From positions 2,604,001 to 2,668,000 of the forward strand of contig NZ_CP021435.1 of assembly GCF_002549795.1 (NCBI RefSeq): a DNA stretch of 64,000 bases. Reading direction: 5' to 3'. A program made the translations under genes and the position numbers. Numbering within the stretch: position 1 is the first letter of the stretch; each line of letters begins with the position of its first letter. This document shows, one piece after another, positions 55,312-64,000 of this stretch. The DNA is from Halomonas beimenensis. GTDB lineage: Bacteria; Pseudomonadota; Gammaproteobacteria; Pseudomonadales; Halomonadaceae. The notes under the pieces are model-generated. The model ran no database searches and had not been told where the DNA came from. It saw nothing but the letters and a program-made list of their open reading frames with translations.

Positions 55312-58300
55312 TCAGCCGGCGTCCTGCTCCAGGGCGGGACGATCCCCGGCCTGGTGACGTATCAGGCCGCGCAACCGCTCGGAGATGCCGGCGATCATGG
55401 CGTAGAAGGTCGGCACGAAGAGGCTGCCGATCACCGCCACCGCGGCCATGCCCACGGCCACCGTGGTGCCGATGTGATGGCTGCTGGTATCGCTGGCGAT
55501 GGCGGCCAGGGCCAGCGGCAGGGTACCGAAGATGAAGGCCAGCGAGGTCATCACGATGGGCCGGAACCGCAGCTCCGCCGCGGTGATCGCCGCCTCGCGG
55601 ATCGAGCGGCCCAGCTCGCGGCGCTGCAGCTCGGCGAACTCCACGATCAGGATGGCGTTCTTGGCCGCCAGGCCTACCACCACCAGCATGCCGATCTGCA
55701 CATAGACGCTGGTGTCGAGCCCGCGCAGGACGATCCCGCCGATGCCGCCCAGGAAGGCGAAGGGCGTCGAGGTCAGCACCGCCAGCGGCAGCGACCAGCT
55801 CTCGTACTGAGCCGCCAGGATCAGGAACACCATCAGCAGGCCGAAGACGATGGCCAGGGTCGCGGCATTGCCCGCCGAGGTCTCCTGGTAGGCGGTGCCG
55901 GTCCAGCCCATGCCCCAGCCGTCGCCGAGCTCCTCGGCGACGATCTCCTCCATCGCGGCGATGGCCTGCCCCGAGCTGTAGCCCGGCGCCGGGCCGCCCT
56001 GGAACTGGGCGCCGGTGTAGACGCCGAAGCGGGTCACCACCGCGGGAGCCGCCTGACGCTCCAGGGTCACGAACTCGGAGAGCGGGATGCGCTCGCCGTT
56101 GCCGCCGCGCACATGGACGTTGGCCACGTCCGCCGGGGTCCGGCGGAAGCGGTCCTCGTTCTGCAGATAGACCTGGAAGTTGCGGCTCTGGTAGTTGAAG
56201 AAGTTGACGAAGCCGTTGCCGAAGGTGCTCGCCAGGGTATTGTGCAGATCCTCCAGCGAGACCCCGTAGCTCAGCGCCTTCTGGCGGTCGATCTCCGCCC
56301 GGAAGGACGGCACGTTGACGTTGAAGGTGGTGAAGACGCGGTTGAGCGCCGGATGCTGGCCGGCGGCCTGCATGACCTTCACGGAGGCCTGGTAGAGCTC
56401 CTGGGGCGAGGCCCCCTCGAAGGACTGCAGGTAGCCGGTGAAGCCGCCGGTGGTCGAGAGGCCCATGATCGGCGGCATGTTGAAGGCCATGGCCGAGCCG
56501 CCCGGAATCTGGGCGCCCAGGCCCATGATGCGGCCGACCAGCTCATTGGCGGTGAGGTTACGCTCGCTCCAGGGCTCCATGTTGACGAAGATGATCCCCC
56601 GCGCGGTGTTCACCGAGCTCGAGAGGATGTCGTAGCCCGCCACCGCCGTGGAGTACTTGACCCCGGGGATCTCCTGGATGGCCGCACTCAGCTCGCCCAT
56701 GTAGTCCCGGGTCCGCGTCAGGGAGGCCGAATCCGGCAGCTGCACGGCGGCCAGCACGATGCCCTGGTCGGTCTCCGGCACCAGGGTCGAGGGCGTGTTC
56801 TGGTAGAGCCACCAGGACCCGCCGCCCACCAGGGCGGTGAGCAGCAGGGCGAGTCCCCAGAACCGCACCAGCTTCTTGACCACCCAGAGGTAGACGGCGG
56901 TGATGCCGGCGAAGAGCCGGTCGAAGAGCCGCAGCGGCGTGCGCACCGCGCGGCCGAAGGCGGTGGAGGTCTCGTTCCACTTGCGCTTGATGAAGATCGC
57001 CGAGAGCGCCGGGGTGAAGGTCAGCGCCATCAGGGCCGAGAAGGCCACCGAGATGGCGATGGTCAGGGCGAACTGCTGATAGATCTGGCCGGTGAACCCG
57101 CCCAGGAAGGCCACCGGCACGAAGACCGCCGCCATGATCAGCGAGGTGGCGATGACCGGCCCGCCGACCTCCTTCATCGCCTGGACGGTGGCCTCGCGAA
57201 CCGAGATGTCCTCGTCCTCACCGAGCACCCGCTCGACGTTCTCCACCACCAGGATGGCGTCGTCCACCACGATGCCGATGGACAGCACCAGCGCGAACAG
57301 CGTCAGCAGGTTGATGGAGAAACCGAAGGCATAGAAGCCGGCGAAGGTTGCCAGCACCGAGACCGGCACCACCGACATGGCGATCACCGTGAAGCGCCAG
57401 TTCTGCAGGAAGATGAACAGGATGACGCCGACGATCAGGAAGGCCTCGATGAAGGTGTGCAGCACCGTCTCCACGGAGGCGTCGATGAACTGGGTGGTGT
57501 CGTAGGGCACCACGTACTCGAGGCCCGGCGGGAAGCGTCCGGACAGTTCCTCCATCGTCGATTCGACCGCCGCCGCGGTCTCCAGGGCATTGGCGCCGGG
57601 CTGCTGGTTGATGATGATCGGGGTCATGGTGCCGCCGTTGAGGCGTGCCTCGACCCCGTAGAAGGAGGCACCGAGTTCGATGCGCGCCACGTCGGCCAGG
57701 CGCAGCGCCGAGCCGTCGGGGTTGGTGCGCAGGAAGATCTCGCGGAAGTCGTCGACGCTCGACAACCGGCCGCCGGCGGAGATGGTGTAGGTGAAGGCCC
57801 GCGGGTCGGACTGGGGGGTGGCTGCCAGGTTGCCGGCCGGCACCTCGGTGTTCTGGGCGCGGATCGCCCGAGCCACCTCGGCGGGCGTCAGGTCGTACTG
57901 GGCCAGCTTGTCCGGGTCCATCCACACGCGCATGGCGAACTCGCCGCCGCCGAGCACCTCGGCGGACCCCACCCCCGGCACCTGGCGCAGCTCGTCCAGG
58001 ACGTTGAGGGTCGCGTAGTTCTGCATGTAGATGCGGTCGTAGTCCCCCTCCGGCGAGATCAGCGAGACCAGCATCAGGATGGAGCTGGAGCTCAGCTCAA
58101 CCGTCACCCCCTGGGACTGCACCGCCTCGGGCAGCTGGGACAGCGCGCCCTGCACCCGGTTGTTGACGTTGATGGTGTTGATGTCGCCGTCGGTGCCGAT
58201 GTCGAAGGCCACCGAGAGGCTCATCGAGCCGTTGTCGGCGCTGGTGGAGGTCATGTAGAGCATGTCCTCCACGCCGTTGATGGCCTCGGCCAGGGGCGCG

Positions 58301-58491
58301 GCCACCGTCTGGGCCACGGTCTCGGCGTCGGCCCCGGGGAAGGTGGCGTTGACCGAGACCGTGGGCGGCACCACGCTGGGGTACTGCTCCACGGGCAGCA
58401 CCCGCATGCTCATCAGCCCGACCAGGGTCAGGATGATGGCCAGCACCGAGGCGAAGATCGGCCGCTTGATGAAGAAGTTGGCGAAGTTCAT
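55312..58491 (-). CDS. RND efflux pump, HAE1 family (AcrB-like)
   Basis: The 1059-residue inner-membrane proton-drug antiporter is of full HAE1 length. The N-terminal FFIKRPIFASVLAIILTLVGLMSM is TM1. The proton-relay pair is in GIVVDDAILVVENVERV (the two Asp of TM4) and Lys in GLAAKNAILIVEF (TM10). The two large periplasmic loops, including IIINQQPGANAL and VNVPSFRAEIDRQKA, are intact. It pumps drugs, detergents or solvents from the periplasm or inner membrane to TolC. The gene overlaps the adaptor gene by 4 bases. It is closest to AcrB/MexB/TtgB-like pumps by eye; the substrate range is unknown. Confidence 0.95.
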   Translation of the reverse strand: MNFANFFIKRPIFASVLAIILTLVGLMSMRVLPVEQYPSVVPPTVSVNATFPGADAETVAQTVAAPLAEAINGVEDMLYMTSTSADNGSMSLSVAFDIGTDGDINTINVNNRVQGALSQLPEAVQSQGVTVELSSSSILMLVSLISPEGDYDRIYMQNYATLNVLDELRQVPGVGSAEVLGGGEFAMRVWMDPDKLAQYDLTPAEVARAIRAQNTEVPAGNLAATPQSDPRAFTYTISAGGRLSSVDDFREIFLRTNPDGSALRLADVARIELGASFYGVEARLNGGTMTPIIINQQPGANALETAAAVESTMEELSGRFPPGLEYVVPYDTTQFIDASVETVLHTFIEAFLIVGVILFIFLQNWRFTVIAMSVVPVSVLATFAGFYAFGFSINLLTLFALVLSIGIVVDDAILVVENVERVLGEDEDISVREATVQAMKEVGGPVIATSLIMAAVFVPVAFLGGFTGQIYQQFALTIAISVAFSALMALTFTPALSAIFIKRKWNETSTAFGRAVRTPLRLFDRLFAGITAVYLWVVKKLVRFWGLALLLTALVGGGSWWLYQNTPSTLVPETDQGIVLAAVQLPDSASLTRTRDYMGELSAAIQEIPGVKYSTAVAGYDILSSSVNTARGIIFVNMEPWSERNLTANELVGRIMGLGAQIPGGSAMAFNMPPIMGLSTTGGFTGYLQSFEGASPQELYQASVKVMQAAGQHPALNRVFTTFNVNVPSFRAEIDRQKALSYGVSLEDLHNTLASTFGNGFVNFFNYQSRNFQVYLQNEDRFRRTPADVANVHVRGGNGERIPLSEFVTLERQAAPAVVTRFGVYTGAQFQGGPAPGYSSGQAIAAMEEIVAEELGDGWGMGWTGTAYQETSAGNAATLAIVFGLLMVFLILAAQYESWSLPLAVLTSTPFAFLGGIGGIVLRGLDTSVYVQIGMLVVVGLAAKNAILIVEFAELQRRELGRSIREAAITAAELRFRPIVMTSLAFIFGTLPLALAAIASDTSSHHIGTTVAVGMAAVAVIGSLFVPTFYAMIAGISERLRGLIRHQAGDRPALEQDAG

Positions 58492-59690
58492 GGCGTACCG
58501 CTCCCTTCGCCCGACGCGGCCTCGCCGCCGTTCCTGGCCATCAGCGCTTCGGCGTCGCCGTCGAAGGCCTGGGGCGCGATGGGCGTGCCCGGCTGCAGGC
58601 CGGCCGGGTCACCGACCACCACCCGTTCGCCGGGTTCGACCCCGCCGCGCAGGATCTGCCAGGGGCCGGCCAGCTCGCCGAGTTCCACCGGGCGGGCCCG
58701 GGCCACGTCGTCCTCGTCGAGCACGAACACCTGGGGCCCCATCAGGCCCTGGGTCAGGGCGATCTCCGGCACCGCCAGGACGTCGAAGCGCTGCATGCCG
58801 GCCAGCCGCACGCGCACGAACTGGCCGGGCAGCACCGCCCCGTCCGGGTTGGCGAAGGTCGCCTTGGCCTGGACGGTGCTGGTGGCCTCGTCCACCCGGG
58901 AGCCGAGGAAGTCCAGATGGCCTTCCAGGGTGCCGCCGCTGCCGGGCAGCGACAGGCTGGCCCCGATCGACGTCGGCGCGCGATTCCCCAGCTGGCGGCG
59001 CAGCGCGAAGGCGTCCTCCTGGGGCAGCTGGAAGCGCACCTCCAGCGGATCCAGCGGCGTGATGGTGGCCAGCTCGGTGCCGGGGCTGACCAGGTTACCC
59101 ACGTTGACGCGGCTGAGGCCGATCACCCCCCCCACCGGCGCGGTGACCTCGGCATAGCCCAGGTCGATGCGCGCGCTGGCCAGGGCGGCCTCGGCCTGGG
59201 CCACCCGGGCCCGGGCCACGTCGAGATCGGCCTGGGCCTGATCCACCTGCTGACGGCTGACCGAGTTCTGGTTGAGCAGCCGCCGGAAGCGAGTGGCATC
59301 GCGCTGGGCCCTCGCCAGCTCCGCCTGGGCGCTTTCCAGGTCGGCCTCGCGCTGGGCCACGGTCGCCTCGTAGAGGTCGGGCTCGATCGCATAGAGCGCC
59401 TCGCCCTCCTCGACGACCTCGCCGGGTTCGAAGCGGCGCGCCTCGAGGAAGCCGGTGACCCGGGCCACCAGGGTCACCTCGTTCTCGCTGCGCAGCTTGG
59501 CGGGATAGGACTTGTCCAGGGGAATGTCCTGGCGGGCCAGCGTCATGACCGGCTTGGGTTGCGGCGGCGCCTGGCCGGCGTCGGCCGCGGCGGCTTGCTG
59601 CTGAGGGGGCTCTCCCTGGCCACAGGCGACCAGCATCAGGCTCGCGGCCAGGGCCAGCGCAACCCGGGTCCGTTGCAGGATCGTGTTCAT
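58488..59690 (-). CDS. RND efflux periplasmic adaptor (AcrA-like lipoprotein)
   Basis: The 400-residue membrane-fusion protein has a lipoprotein signal (LALAASLMLVAC). SYPAKLRSENEVTLVARVTGFLEARRFEPGEVVEEGEALYAIE begins the lipoyl domain, followed by a coiled-coil hairpin (residues about 100-170). IDLGYAEVTAPVGGVIGLSRVNVGNLVS is the second half, then beta-barrel and membrane-proximal domains. It links the inner-membrane pump to the TolC-like channel. It is encoded 92 bases after tolC and overlaps the pump gene by 4 bases. AcrA-like length and order of domains are normal. Confidence 0.93.
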   Translation of the reverse strand: MNTILQRTRVALALAASLMLVACGQGEPPQQQAAAADAGQAPPQPKPVMTLARQDIPLDKSYPAKLRSENEVTLVARVTGFLEARRFEPGEVVEEGEALYAIEPDLYEATVAQREADLESAQAELARAQRDATRFRRLLNQNSVSRQQVDQAQADLDVARARVAQAEAALASARIDLGYAEVTAPVGGVIGLSRVNVGNLVSPGTELATITPLDPLEVRFQLPQEDAFALRRQLGNRAPTSIGASLSLPGSGGTLEGHLDFLGSRVDEATSTVQAKATFANPDGAVLPGQFVRVRLAGMQRFDVLAVPEIALTQGLMGPQVFVLDEDDVARARPVELGELAGPWQILRGGVEPGERVVVGDPAGLQPGTPIAPQAFDGDAEALMARNGGEAASGEGSGTP

Positions 59691-59782
59691 CTCGGGCTAT
59701 CTCGTTAGGGGATCGAAAGTCGTTGACGCGCGGCGGCCTGGCAGCCGCGCATGCGGGTATTCACCCATGCGGGTAAGAGGTG

Positions 59783-61222
59783 TCACTCCTCCGGCGACGG
59801 AGGCGCCCCGATCTCGAGGGCCGCGTCATAGGGGTCATCGGCGGCGGCACCCGGCAGCGTCAGCGACACGCTCCGACTCTCGTCGAGCCAACCGTCGAGG
59901 GTCTCGATGGCCTCGACGTCCAGCGTGCCCGCCTGCTGGCGCAGGGTGAGCAGATTGACCACATAGTCGAAGCGCGCCTCGGCATGGGCCGCCACGGCGT
60001 CATACAGGTTCTGCTCGGCGTTGAGCACGTCGACGATGTTGCGGGTTCCCACCTCGTATCCGGCACGGGTCGCATCCAGCGCACTCTGGTTGGAGACGAT
60101 GGCCTGGGCCCGGGCCTCCACGGTGGCCACGTCGTTGCTGACCTGGGTGAACAGGGAACGCACCCGCTGGACGGTCTGCCGACGCTGGTCCTCGAAGTCG
60201 TACTGGCTGGCCTCCAGGGCGTAGGTGGACTGGCGGATGCCGGCACTGGTGCGGCCGCCGGTATAGAGCGGCAGGCTCACCCGGGCGCCGACCTGGCTGG
60301 CGGAGGTATGGCCCTCGACGCCATCCTGGTCGCTGTCGGCGTAGTCGTAGTTGGCGAAGGCCTCGACCACCGGCAGGCGCTGGGCCTGGGCGACATCGAC
60401 ACCGCTGCGCGATACCTCGACGCCGGCCCGGGTGGCCAGCACCAGGGGATTGCGCTCCATGGCCGTCTCCACCCAGTCGTCCCGGCGGGCCGGCTCGGGC
60501 GGGGTCACCGGCATGGCGTCCTGCAGGACCTCGATGCTCTCGTAGCGCTCCCCGGTGAGACGCTCGAGCGTCTCGAAGCTGACCTGGAGATTGCTCTCGG
60601 CGGCGATGCGCTCGGCCCGGGACTGGTCGAAGCGTGCCTGGGCCTCCTCCACCTCGGTGATGGCGATCAGCCCCACCTCGAACTGCTCCCGGGCCTGCTC
60701 CAGCTGCCGACCGATGGCCCGCTCCTGGGCGCGTCGCGCCTCCAGCACCTCATGGGCGCGCAGGATATCGAAGTAGGCCGAGGCCACGTCGATCAGCAAC
60801 TGCTGCTCGGTGGCCGCCAGGCGATAGGTCTGCTGGTCGATCCGGCGCTCGGCCTGCTCGACCTCGGCGCTGTCGCGGGCATCATACAGCGCCTGGGTGG
60901 CTTCCAGGCTCAGGCCCGCGCTGTTGTAGCGATCGTCTCCCGACCCTGGCGTGAACCCCGATGTCTGGCGCTCGTACTGGCGGTTGTGGGCGACCTGCCC
61001 GGCGGCCGTCAACTGGGGCAGGAGGTCGCCCCGGGCGACGTCGCGGCCTGCTTCCACCCCGGCGGTCTCGGCACGGGCCGAGGCCAGTGCGGCGTTGTTC
61101 TCGAGGGCATCCCGGGTGATGGTCAGCAGGTCGGCCGCCTGGACCGGCCCGGCCATCAGGGCCGCCACCAGCAACGACAGGAGGGAGCGAGAGCCCACCT
61201 CCCCCGGACGATACGGCTTCAT
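59783..61222 (-). CDS. TolC family outer-membrane channel
   Basis: The 479-residue outer-membrane efflux protein has a cleavable Sec signal peptide (LLSLLVAALMAGPVQA, cleavage before ADL). It has the duplicated TolC repeats: ALENNAALASARAETAGVEAGRDVARGDLLPQL in the first, and AMERNPLVLATRAGVEVSRSGVDVAQAQRLPVVEAF in the second. ESVLEA-type periplasmic helices and YVVNLLTLRQQAGTLDVEAIETLDGWL are near the end. It resembles E. coli TolC rather than the lipid-anchored OprM type, as there is no lipobox. The ATG at 61222 has AAGGAA 7 bases upstream. First gene of the efflux operon; an AcrR-like site lies just upstream. Confidence 0.93.
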   Translation of the reverse strand: MKPYRPGEVGSRSLLSLLVAALMAGPVQAADLLTITRDALENNAALASARAETAGVEAGRDVARGDLLPQLTAAGQVAHNRQYERQTSGFTPGSGDDRYNSAGLSLEATQALYDARDSAEVEQAERRIDQQTYRLAATEQQLLIDVASAYFDILRAHEVLEARRAQERAIGRQLEQAREQFEVGLIAITEVEEAQARFDQSRAERIAAESNLQVSFETLERLTGERYESIEVLQDAMPVTPPEPARRDDWVETAMERNPLVLATRAGVEVSRSGVDVAQAQRLPVVEAFANYDYADSDQDGVEGHTSASQVGARVSLPLYTGGRTSAGIRQSTYALEASQYDFEDQRRQTVQRVRSLFTQVSNDVATVEARAQAIVSNQSALDATRAGYEVGTRNIVDVLNAEQNLYDAVAAHAEARFDYVVNLLTLRQQAGTLDVEAIETLDGWLDESRSVSLTLPGAAADDPYDAALEIGAPPSPEE

Positions 61223-61250
61223 CGGCAAGTTCCTTCTGCGAATGTGACGA

Positions 61251-61274
61251 TACATACATTGTCGCATGTTTGCG
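61251..61274 (-). promoter_or_regulatory. AcrR-like operator before the tolC-acrA-acrB operon
   Basis: TACATACATT (61251-61260) matches the left half of the E. coli AcrR operator exactly. After a 4-base centre, CATGTTTGCG is a degenerate right half, with six of ten bases fitting the dyad. It lies about 30 bases upstream of the tolC start, and the TetR regulator at 53762 is AcrR-like. Confidence 0.6.
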
Positions 61275-61389
61275 GTCTCGATCCATGGCCCATCATGCAA
61301 CGATCAAGAAAACAGTCGGCCATCTCGGCAGACACCCCCGAATTGGCTACGCTGCATAGCAGCATAGTCTCGACCGAGGACGACCGCGC

Positions 61390-62313
61390 ATGGACGAGCT
61401 CGACTGGGTGCGGGTCAGGGAGCTGGAGGTGGCGGTACGCATCTGGCACCCCGACGCCCCCCGCACTCTCGTGGCCTGGCATGGCCTGGCCCGCCACGGC
61501 GGCGATTTCGCCGCCTTCGCCCGAACCCTGGGGCCCGACTGGCGGGTGCTGGCCCCGGACACCCCGGGACGCGGCCTGTCCAGTTGGTCGCTCTACCCCG
61601 AGCACGACTACCTCTACGCCCATTACATGACCATAGCAGCCACGGTGCTCGATCACTTCGGCCTCGAGCGGGTCCCCTGGGTCGGCACCTCCATGGGGGG
61701 CCTGCTGCGCGTGCGGCTCGCCGCCGATCCCATCACCGCCGACCGCATCGATCGCCTGGTGCTCAACGACGTCGGCCCCGAGCTGGATCCGGACGGCCTC
61801 GCCGACCTGGCCGGCTACTTCGGGGTGCCCCATCGATTCTCGCGGTTCAGCGAGCTGGCCGCCGAACTGCGCCGCCACTATGCCGGATTCGGCATCGAGG
61901 ACCAGGCGGCCTGGCGCCGCCTGGCCCTGGAGAGCGCGCGGCGGTTGCCTGACGGGAGCTGGACCTACCACTATGATCCCCGCATCGGCGAGCAATTCGT
62001 CCACGACACACCTCGTGACACCTGGGCGGACTGGCAGGCGATCCGCTGTCCGCTGATGGTGGTGCGCGGCGCCGACTCGCCGCTGCTGCGCGCCGAGACG
62101 ATCGAGGCGATGCGTCGGGCCCAGCCCGAGCTGGTCAGCCTGGAGGCGCCGGGGTGCGGTCACGCCCCCATGCTCGACCGGCCCGAGCAGGTGTGGCCCA
62201 TCGCCGACTTCCTCGGCCGCCCCCGCCACCGCCAGTTGCCGGGCACCGCCGAGGGAGCCCCGACCTGGTGGCAGCGCGGCCTGCGCTGGCTGAAGGGGGA
62301 CGGCACGGGTTGA
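61390..62313 (+). CDS. Alpha/beta hydrolase
   Basis: The 307-residue alpha/beta hydrolase has a nucleophile elbow at GTSMGGLL (Ser), the oxyanion-side AWHGLARHGGDF (HG motif), and an acid and His in the late part (RGADSPLL, GCGHAPML). The order is that of serine hydrolases such as esterases and C-C hydrolases. No substrate can be named; there is no signal peptide. GAGGACG lies 9 bases before the ATG. It is divergent from tolC, 167 bases away, and 153 bases before the Mla-like permease gene. A C-terminal extension after the His (RPRHRQLPGTAEG...LKGDGTG) is low-complexity. Confidence 0.88.
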   Translation: MDELDWVRVRELEVAVRIWHPDAPRTLVAWHGLARHGGDFAAFARTLGPDWRVLAPDTPGRGLSSWSLYPEHDYLYAHYMTIAATVLDHFGLERVPWVGTSMGGLLRVRLAADPITADRIDRLVLNDVGPELDPDGLADLAGYFGVPHRFSRFSELAAELRRHYAGFGIEDQAAWRRLALESARRLPDGSWTYHYDPRIGEQFVHDTPRDTWADWQAIRCPLMVVRGADSPLLRAETIEAMRRAQPELVSLEAPGCGHAPMLDRPEQVWPIADFLGRPRHRQLPGTAEGAPTWWQRGLRWLKGDGTG

Positions 62314-62466
62314 GCGGTTGCGCCGACCATCACCGCGCGCCTCCGATTCGGTGTGCTGGCCGCCCGTCCGGCGATCTCCCCGACACGACCGCTTGCCAGG
62401 GTCATACTATGTAGGCAGGCGTGCCGACCCCGTCGGCCACCATGACTCGCGCGAGATGCTCTCCCC

Positions 62467-63591
62467 ATGAGCGATCCTGGCCACATCGATCAGCGGAACG
62501 GCCGCCTGTCCCAGGCTCGCGACTGGACCCTGGTGCACTACGCGACCCTGAAGCGCCAGGTCGAGCGCCTGGCGCTGGCCCGCGAGCCCTCTCCCGAAGG
62601 GATCGACCTCGCTCGGCTCGACGCCCTGGATACCGCCGGTGCCGTACTGCTGATGGAGCTGGTCGGCGCCGGGCCGCTCGCCGCGATCGACGACTGGGCG
62701 CCCGAGCTGCCGGCGACGCGCCGTGCCCTCCTGCGCACCCTGGGCGAGGCCATGGCCGACAACCAGCCGCCCGTTGTGCGCCCCGTCCGACCGCTGAGGG
62801 ATGGCCTGGCCCGGACCGGCCAGCTCGTCGAGGGGCTCTGGCAGCAGCAGCGCCAGCTGCTCGGCTTCATCGGCCAGGTGCTCGTCACCCTCGCCGCCAC
62901 CGCCTGGCGGCCGGCTCGCTGGCGCCTGACCTCGATGGTGGCCCAGGTGCACCAGACGGGACTCAACGCCCTGCCCATCGTCGCCCTGCTGACCTTCCTG
63001 GTGGGCGTCGTGGTGGCCTTTCTCGGTGCCACGGTGCTGCGGGATTTCGGCGCCACCATCTACACCGTCCACCTGGTCGCCTTCGCCTTCCTGCGCGAGT
63101 TCGGGGTGCTGCTGGCCGCGATCCTGCTCGCCGGTCGCACCGCCAGCGCCTTCACGGCCCAGCTCGGCGCCATGAAGGCCAACGAGGAACTCGACGCCGT
63201 GCGCACCCTCGGGCTCGACCCCGTCGAGCTGCTGGTGCTGCCGCGGGTGCTGGCGATGATGCTGGCCCTGCCGATCCTCACCTTCGTGGGCATGCTCAGC
63301 GGCATCCTCGGCGGCGCCCTGGTCTGCCTGCTCGCCCTGGATATCTCCCTCACCCAGTTCCTGGCCATCCTGCAGCGCGATATCCCCCTCGACCACTTCC
63401 TGGTGGGACTCGCCAAGGCACCGCCGTTCGCCTTCCTGGTCGCGGTGATCGGCTGCCTGGAGGGCTTCAAGGTCAGCGGCAGCGCCCAGTCCGTGGGCGA
63501 GCACACCACCTCCAGCGTGGTGCAGTCGATCTTCGTGGTGATCCTGCTGGATGCGGTGGCGGCGCTTTTCTTCATGGAGATGGGCTGGTGA
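62467..63591 (+). CDS. MlaE-type ABC permease with N-terminal STAS-like domain
   Basis: The 374-residue inner-membrane permease is of the MlaE/YrbE/TTG2B family, moving phospholipids or other lipids. The core has FLVGVVVAFLGATVLRDFGA, LREFGVLLAAILLAGRTASAFTAQLGAMKANEELDAVRTLG (the family EGAR-like stretch) and LPRVLAMMLALPILTFVGMLSGILGGALV. The N-terminal 130 residues are soluble and contain LARLDALDTAGAVLLMELVG, a STAS-type motif. Such fused STAS-permease genes occur beside separate mlaF/mlaD genes. The stop overlaps the following ATPase gene by 4 bases (GTGA), confirming an ABC operon. Confidence 0.9.
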   Translation: MSDPGHIDQRNGRLSQARDWTLVHYATLKRQVERLALAREPSPEGIDLARLDALDTAGAVLLMELVGAGPLAAIDDWAPELPATRRALLRTLGEAMADNQPPVVRPVRPLRDGLARTGQLVEGLWQQQRQLLGFIGQVLVTLAATAWRPARWRLTSMVAQVHQTGLNALPIVALLTFLVGVVVAFLGATVLRDFGATIYTVHLVAFAFLREFGVLLAAILLAGRTASAFTAQLGAMKANEELDAVRTLGLDPVELLVLPRVLAMMLALPILTFVGMLSGILGGALVCLLALDISLTQFLAILQRDIPLDHFLVGLAKAPPFAFLVAVIGCLEGFKVSGSAQSVGEHTTSSVVQSIFVVILLDAVAALFFMEMGW

Positions 63592-64000
63592 ATGCAACAC
63601 GAGAACCGCTGATCCGGATCCGCGGGCTGACCAACCGCTTCGGCGAGCATCGCGTCCACGAGGACCTCGATCTCGATCTCTATCCGGGCGAGATCCTCGG
63701 CGTGGTCGGCGGCTCGGGCACCGGCAAGTCCGTCCTGCTGCGCAGCATCGTCGGCCTGAAGCGCCCCAGCACCGGGGGCATCGAGGTCTTCGGCCAGGAC
63801 CTCCGGCGCCTCCCCGCGCCGGCGCGCTCCCGGGTGGAGCGCCGCTTCGGGGTGCTCTTCCAGCGCGGCGCGCTGTTCACCTCGCTGACGGTGCAGGAGA
63901 ACGTCGCCCTGCCGCTGATCGAGCACCTCGGGCTCCCCCGCCCCGACGCCGAGACACTGGCCCGGGCCAAGCTGGCCCTCGCCGGCCTGCCCGGGAAGGC
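63588..64000 (+). CDS. MlaF-type ABC transporter ATPase (partial)
   Basis: The gene is cut by the right window edge after about 137 codons. It starts at GTG within the stop of the permease gene. The visible Walker A is GGSGTGKSVLL, and the Q-loop region is VERRFGVLFQRGALFTSLTVQENVALPLIEH, typical of MlaF-like ATPases (FQ-GALF-S-TV-ENV). The signature, Walker B and H-loop lie outside the window. It powers the upstream STAS-MlaE permease in lipid transport; an MCE-domain gene would be expected next. Confidence 0.9.
   Translation, partial: MNATREPLIRIRGLTNRFGEHRVHEDLDLDLYPGEILGVVGGSGTGKSVLLRSIVGLKRPSTGGIEVFGQDLRRLPAPARSRVERRFGVLFQRGALFTSLTVQENVALPLIEHLGLPRPDAETLARAKLALAGLPGK

Overview
The window is a high-GC chromosomal segment of a gammaproteobacterium. 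The gene set and layouts suggest a Halomonas-like member of the Oceanospirillales: a gltA / sdhCDAB-sucAB-lpd-sucCD block, an intact siaABCD operon, and a Pseudomonas-type gtsABCD glucose transporter with a GltR/GtrS two-component pair. The genus is an inference from protein resemblance, not proven. Almost all of the sequence is ordinary core chromosome. I see no prophage, CRISPR array, toxin-antitoxin pair, transposase or defence island.

Layout. 1-9 kb: a TVP38-oxidoreductase fusion (cut by the window edge), msrA, an NlpC/P60 lipoprotein, a large protein with three DUF1266-like units, the GABA pathway gabD-gabT, a GlsB-type membrane protein and a DUF924 protein. 9-14.4 kb: repeat element A, a small membrane protein, an MFS transporter, ycjX-ycjF and two universal stress proteins. 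14.4-22.5 kb: glucose uptake (gtsABCD), an AGE-family sugar epimerase/isomerase and the GtrS/GltR two-component system. 22.5-28 kb: a Cof-type phosphatase, RNase II, a glycosyltransferase and a flippase-like membrane protein. 28-32 kb: siaABCD, a phosphatase/kinase/anti-anti-sigma/diguanylate cyclase module for biofilm formation. 32-45 kb: TCA-cycle genes on the minus strand with gltA divergent. 45-50 kb: a beta-hydroxyacid dehydrogenase, a tRNA-Ala/tRNA-Glu operon next to gltX, an SDR and an XRE regulator. 50-55 kb: small proteins, dusA, an AstE-like hydrolase, a TetR regulator and a YqiJ-like membrane protein. 55-64 kb: a tolC-acrA-acrB-type efflux operon, an alpha/beta hydrolase and the start of an Mla-type lipid transporter operon.

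The less ordinary material is in the non-coding DNA. Three intergenic elements (A 9127-9355, B 15561-15732, C 46799-46970) share short core motifs and are bounded by inverted repeats. The inner half of the repeats differs between copies but still pairs within each copy. B sits on the stop codon of gtsC. C fills the space between gltX and the -35 box of the tRNA promoter. A fourth, unrelated structured stretch upstream of RNase II carries two stem-loops with the same seven-base loop.

Regulatory signals that fit their context include: two near-identical OmpR-type operators, each exactly 30 bases from a similar -10 hexamer, before gtsA and before the epimerase gene; an FNR/Anr-like box at about -41 of the first usp gene; an AcrR-like operator before tolC; near-consensus sigma-70 promoters for sdhC, gltA, rnb and the tRNAs; and a run of strong intrinsic terminators. 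Among proteins, a SucB with two lipoyl domains and the triple DUF1266 protein stand out.
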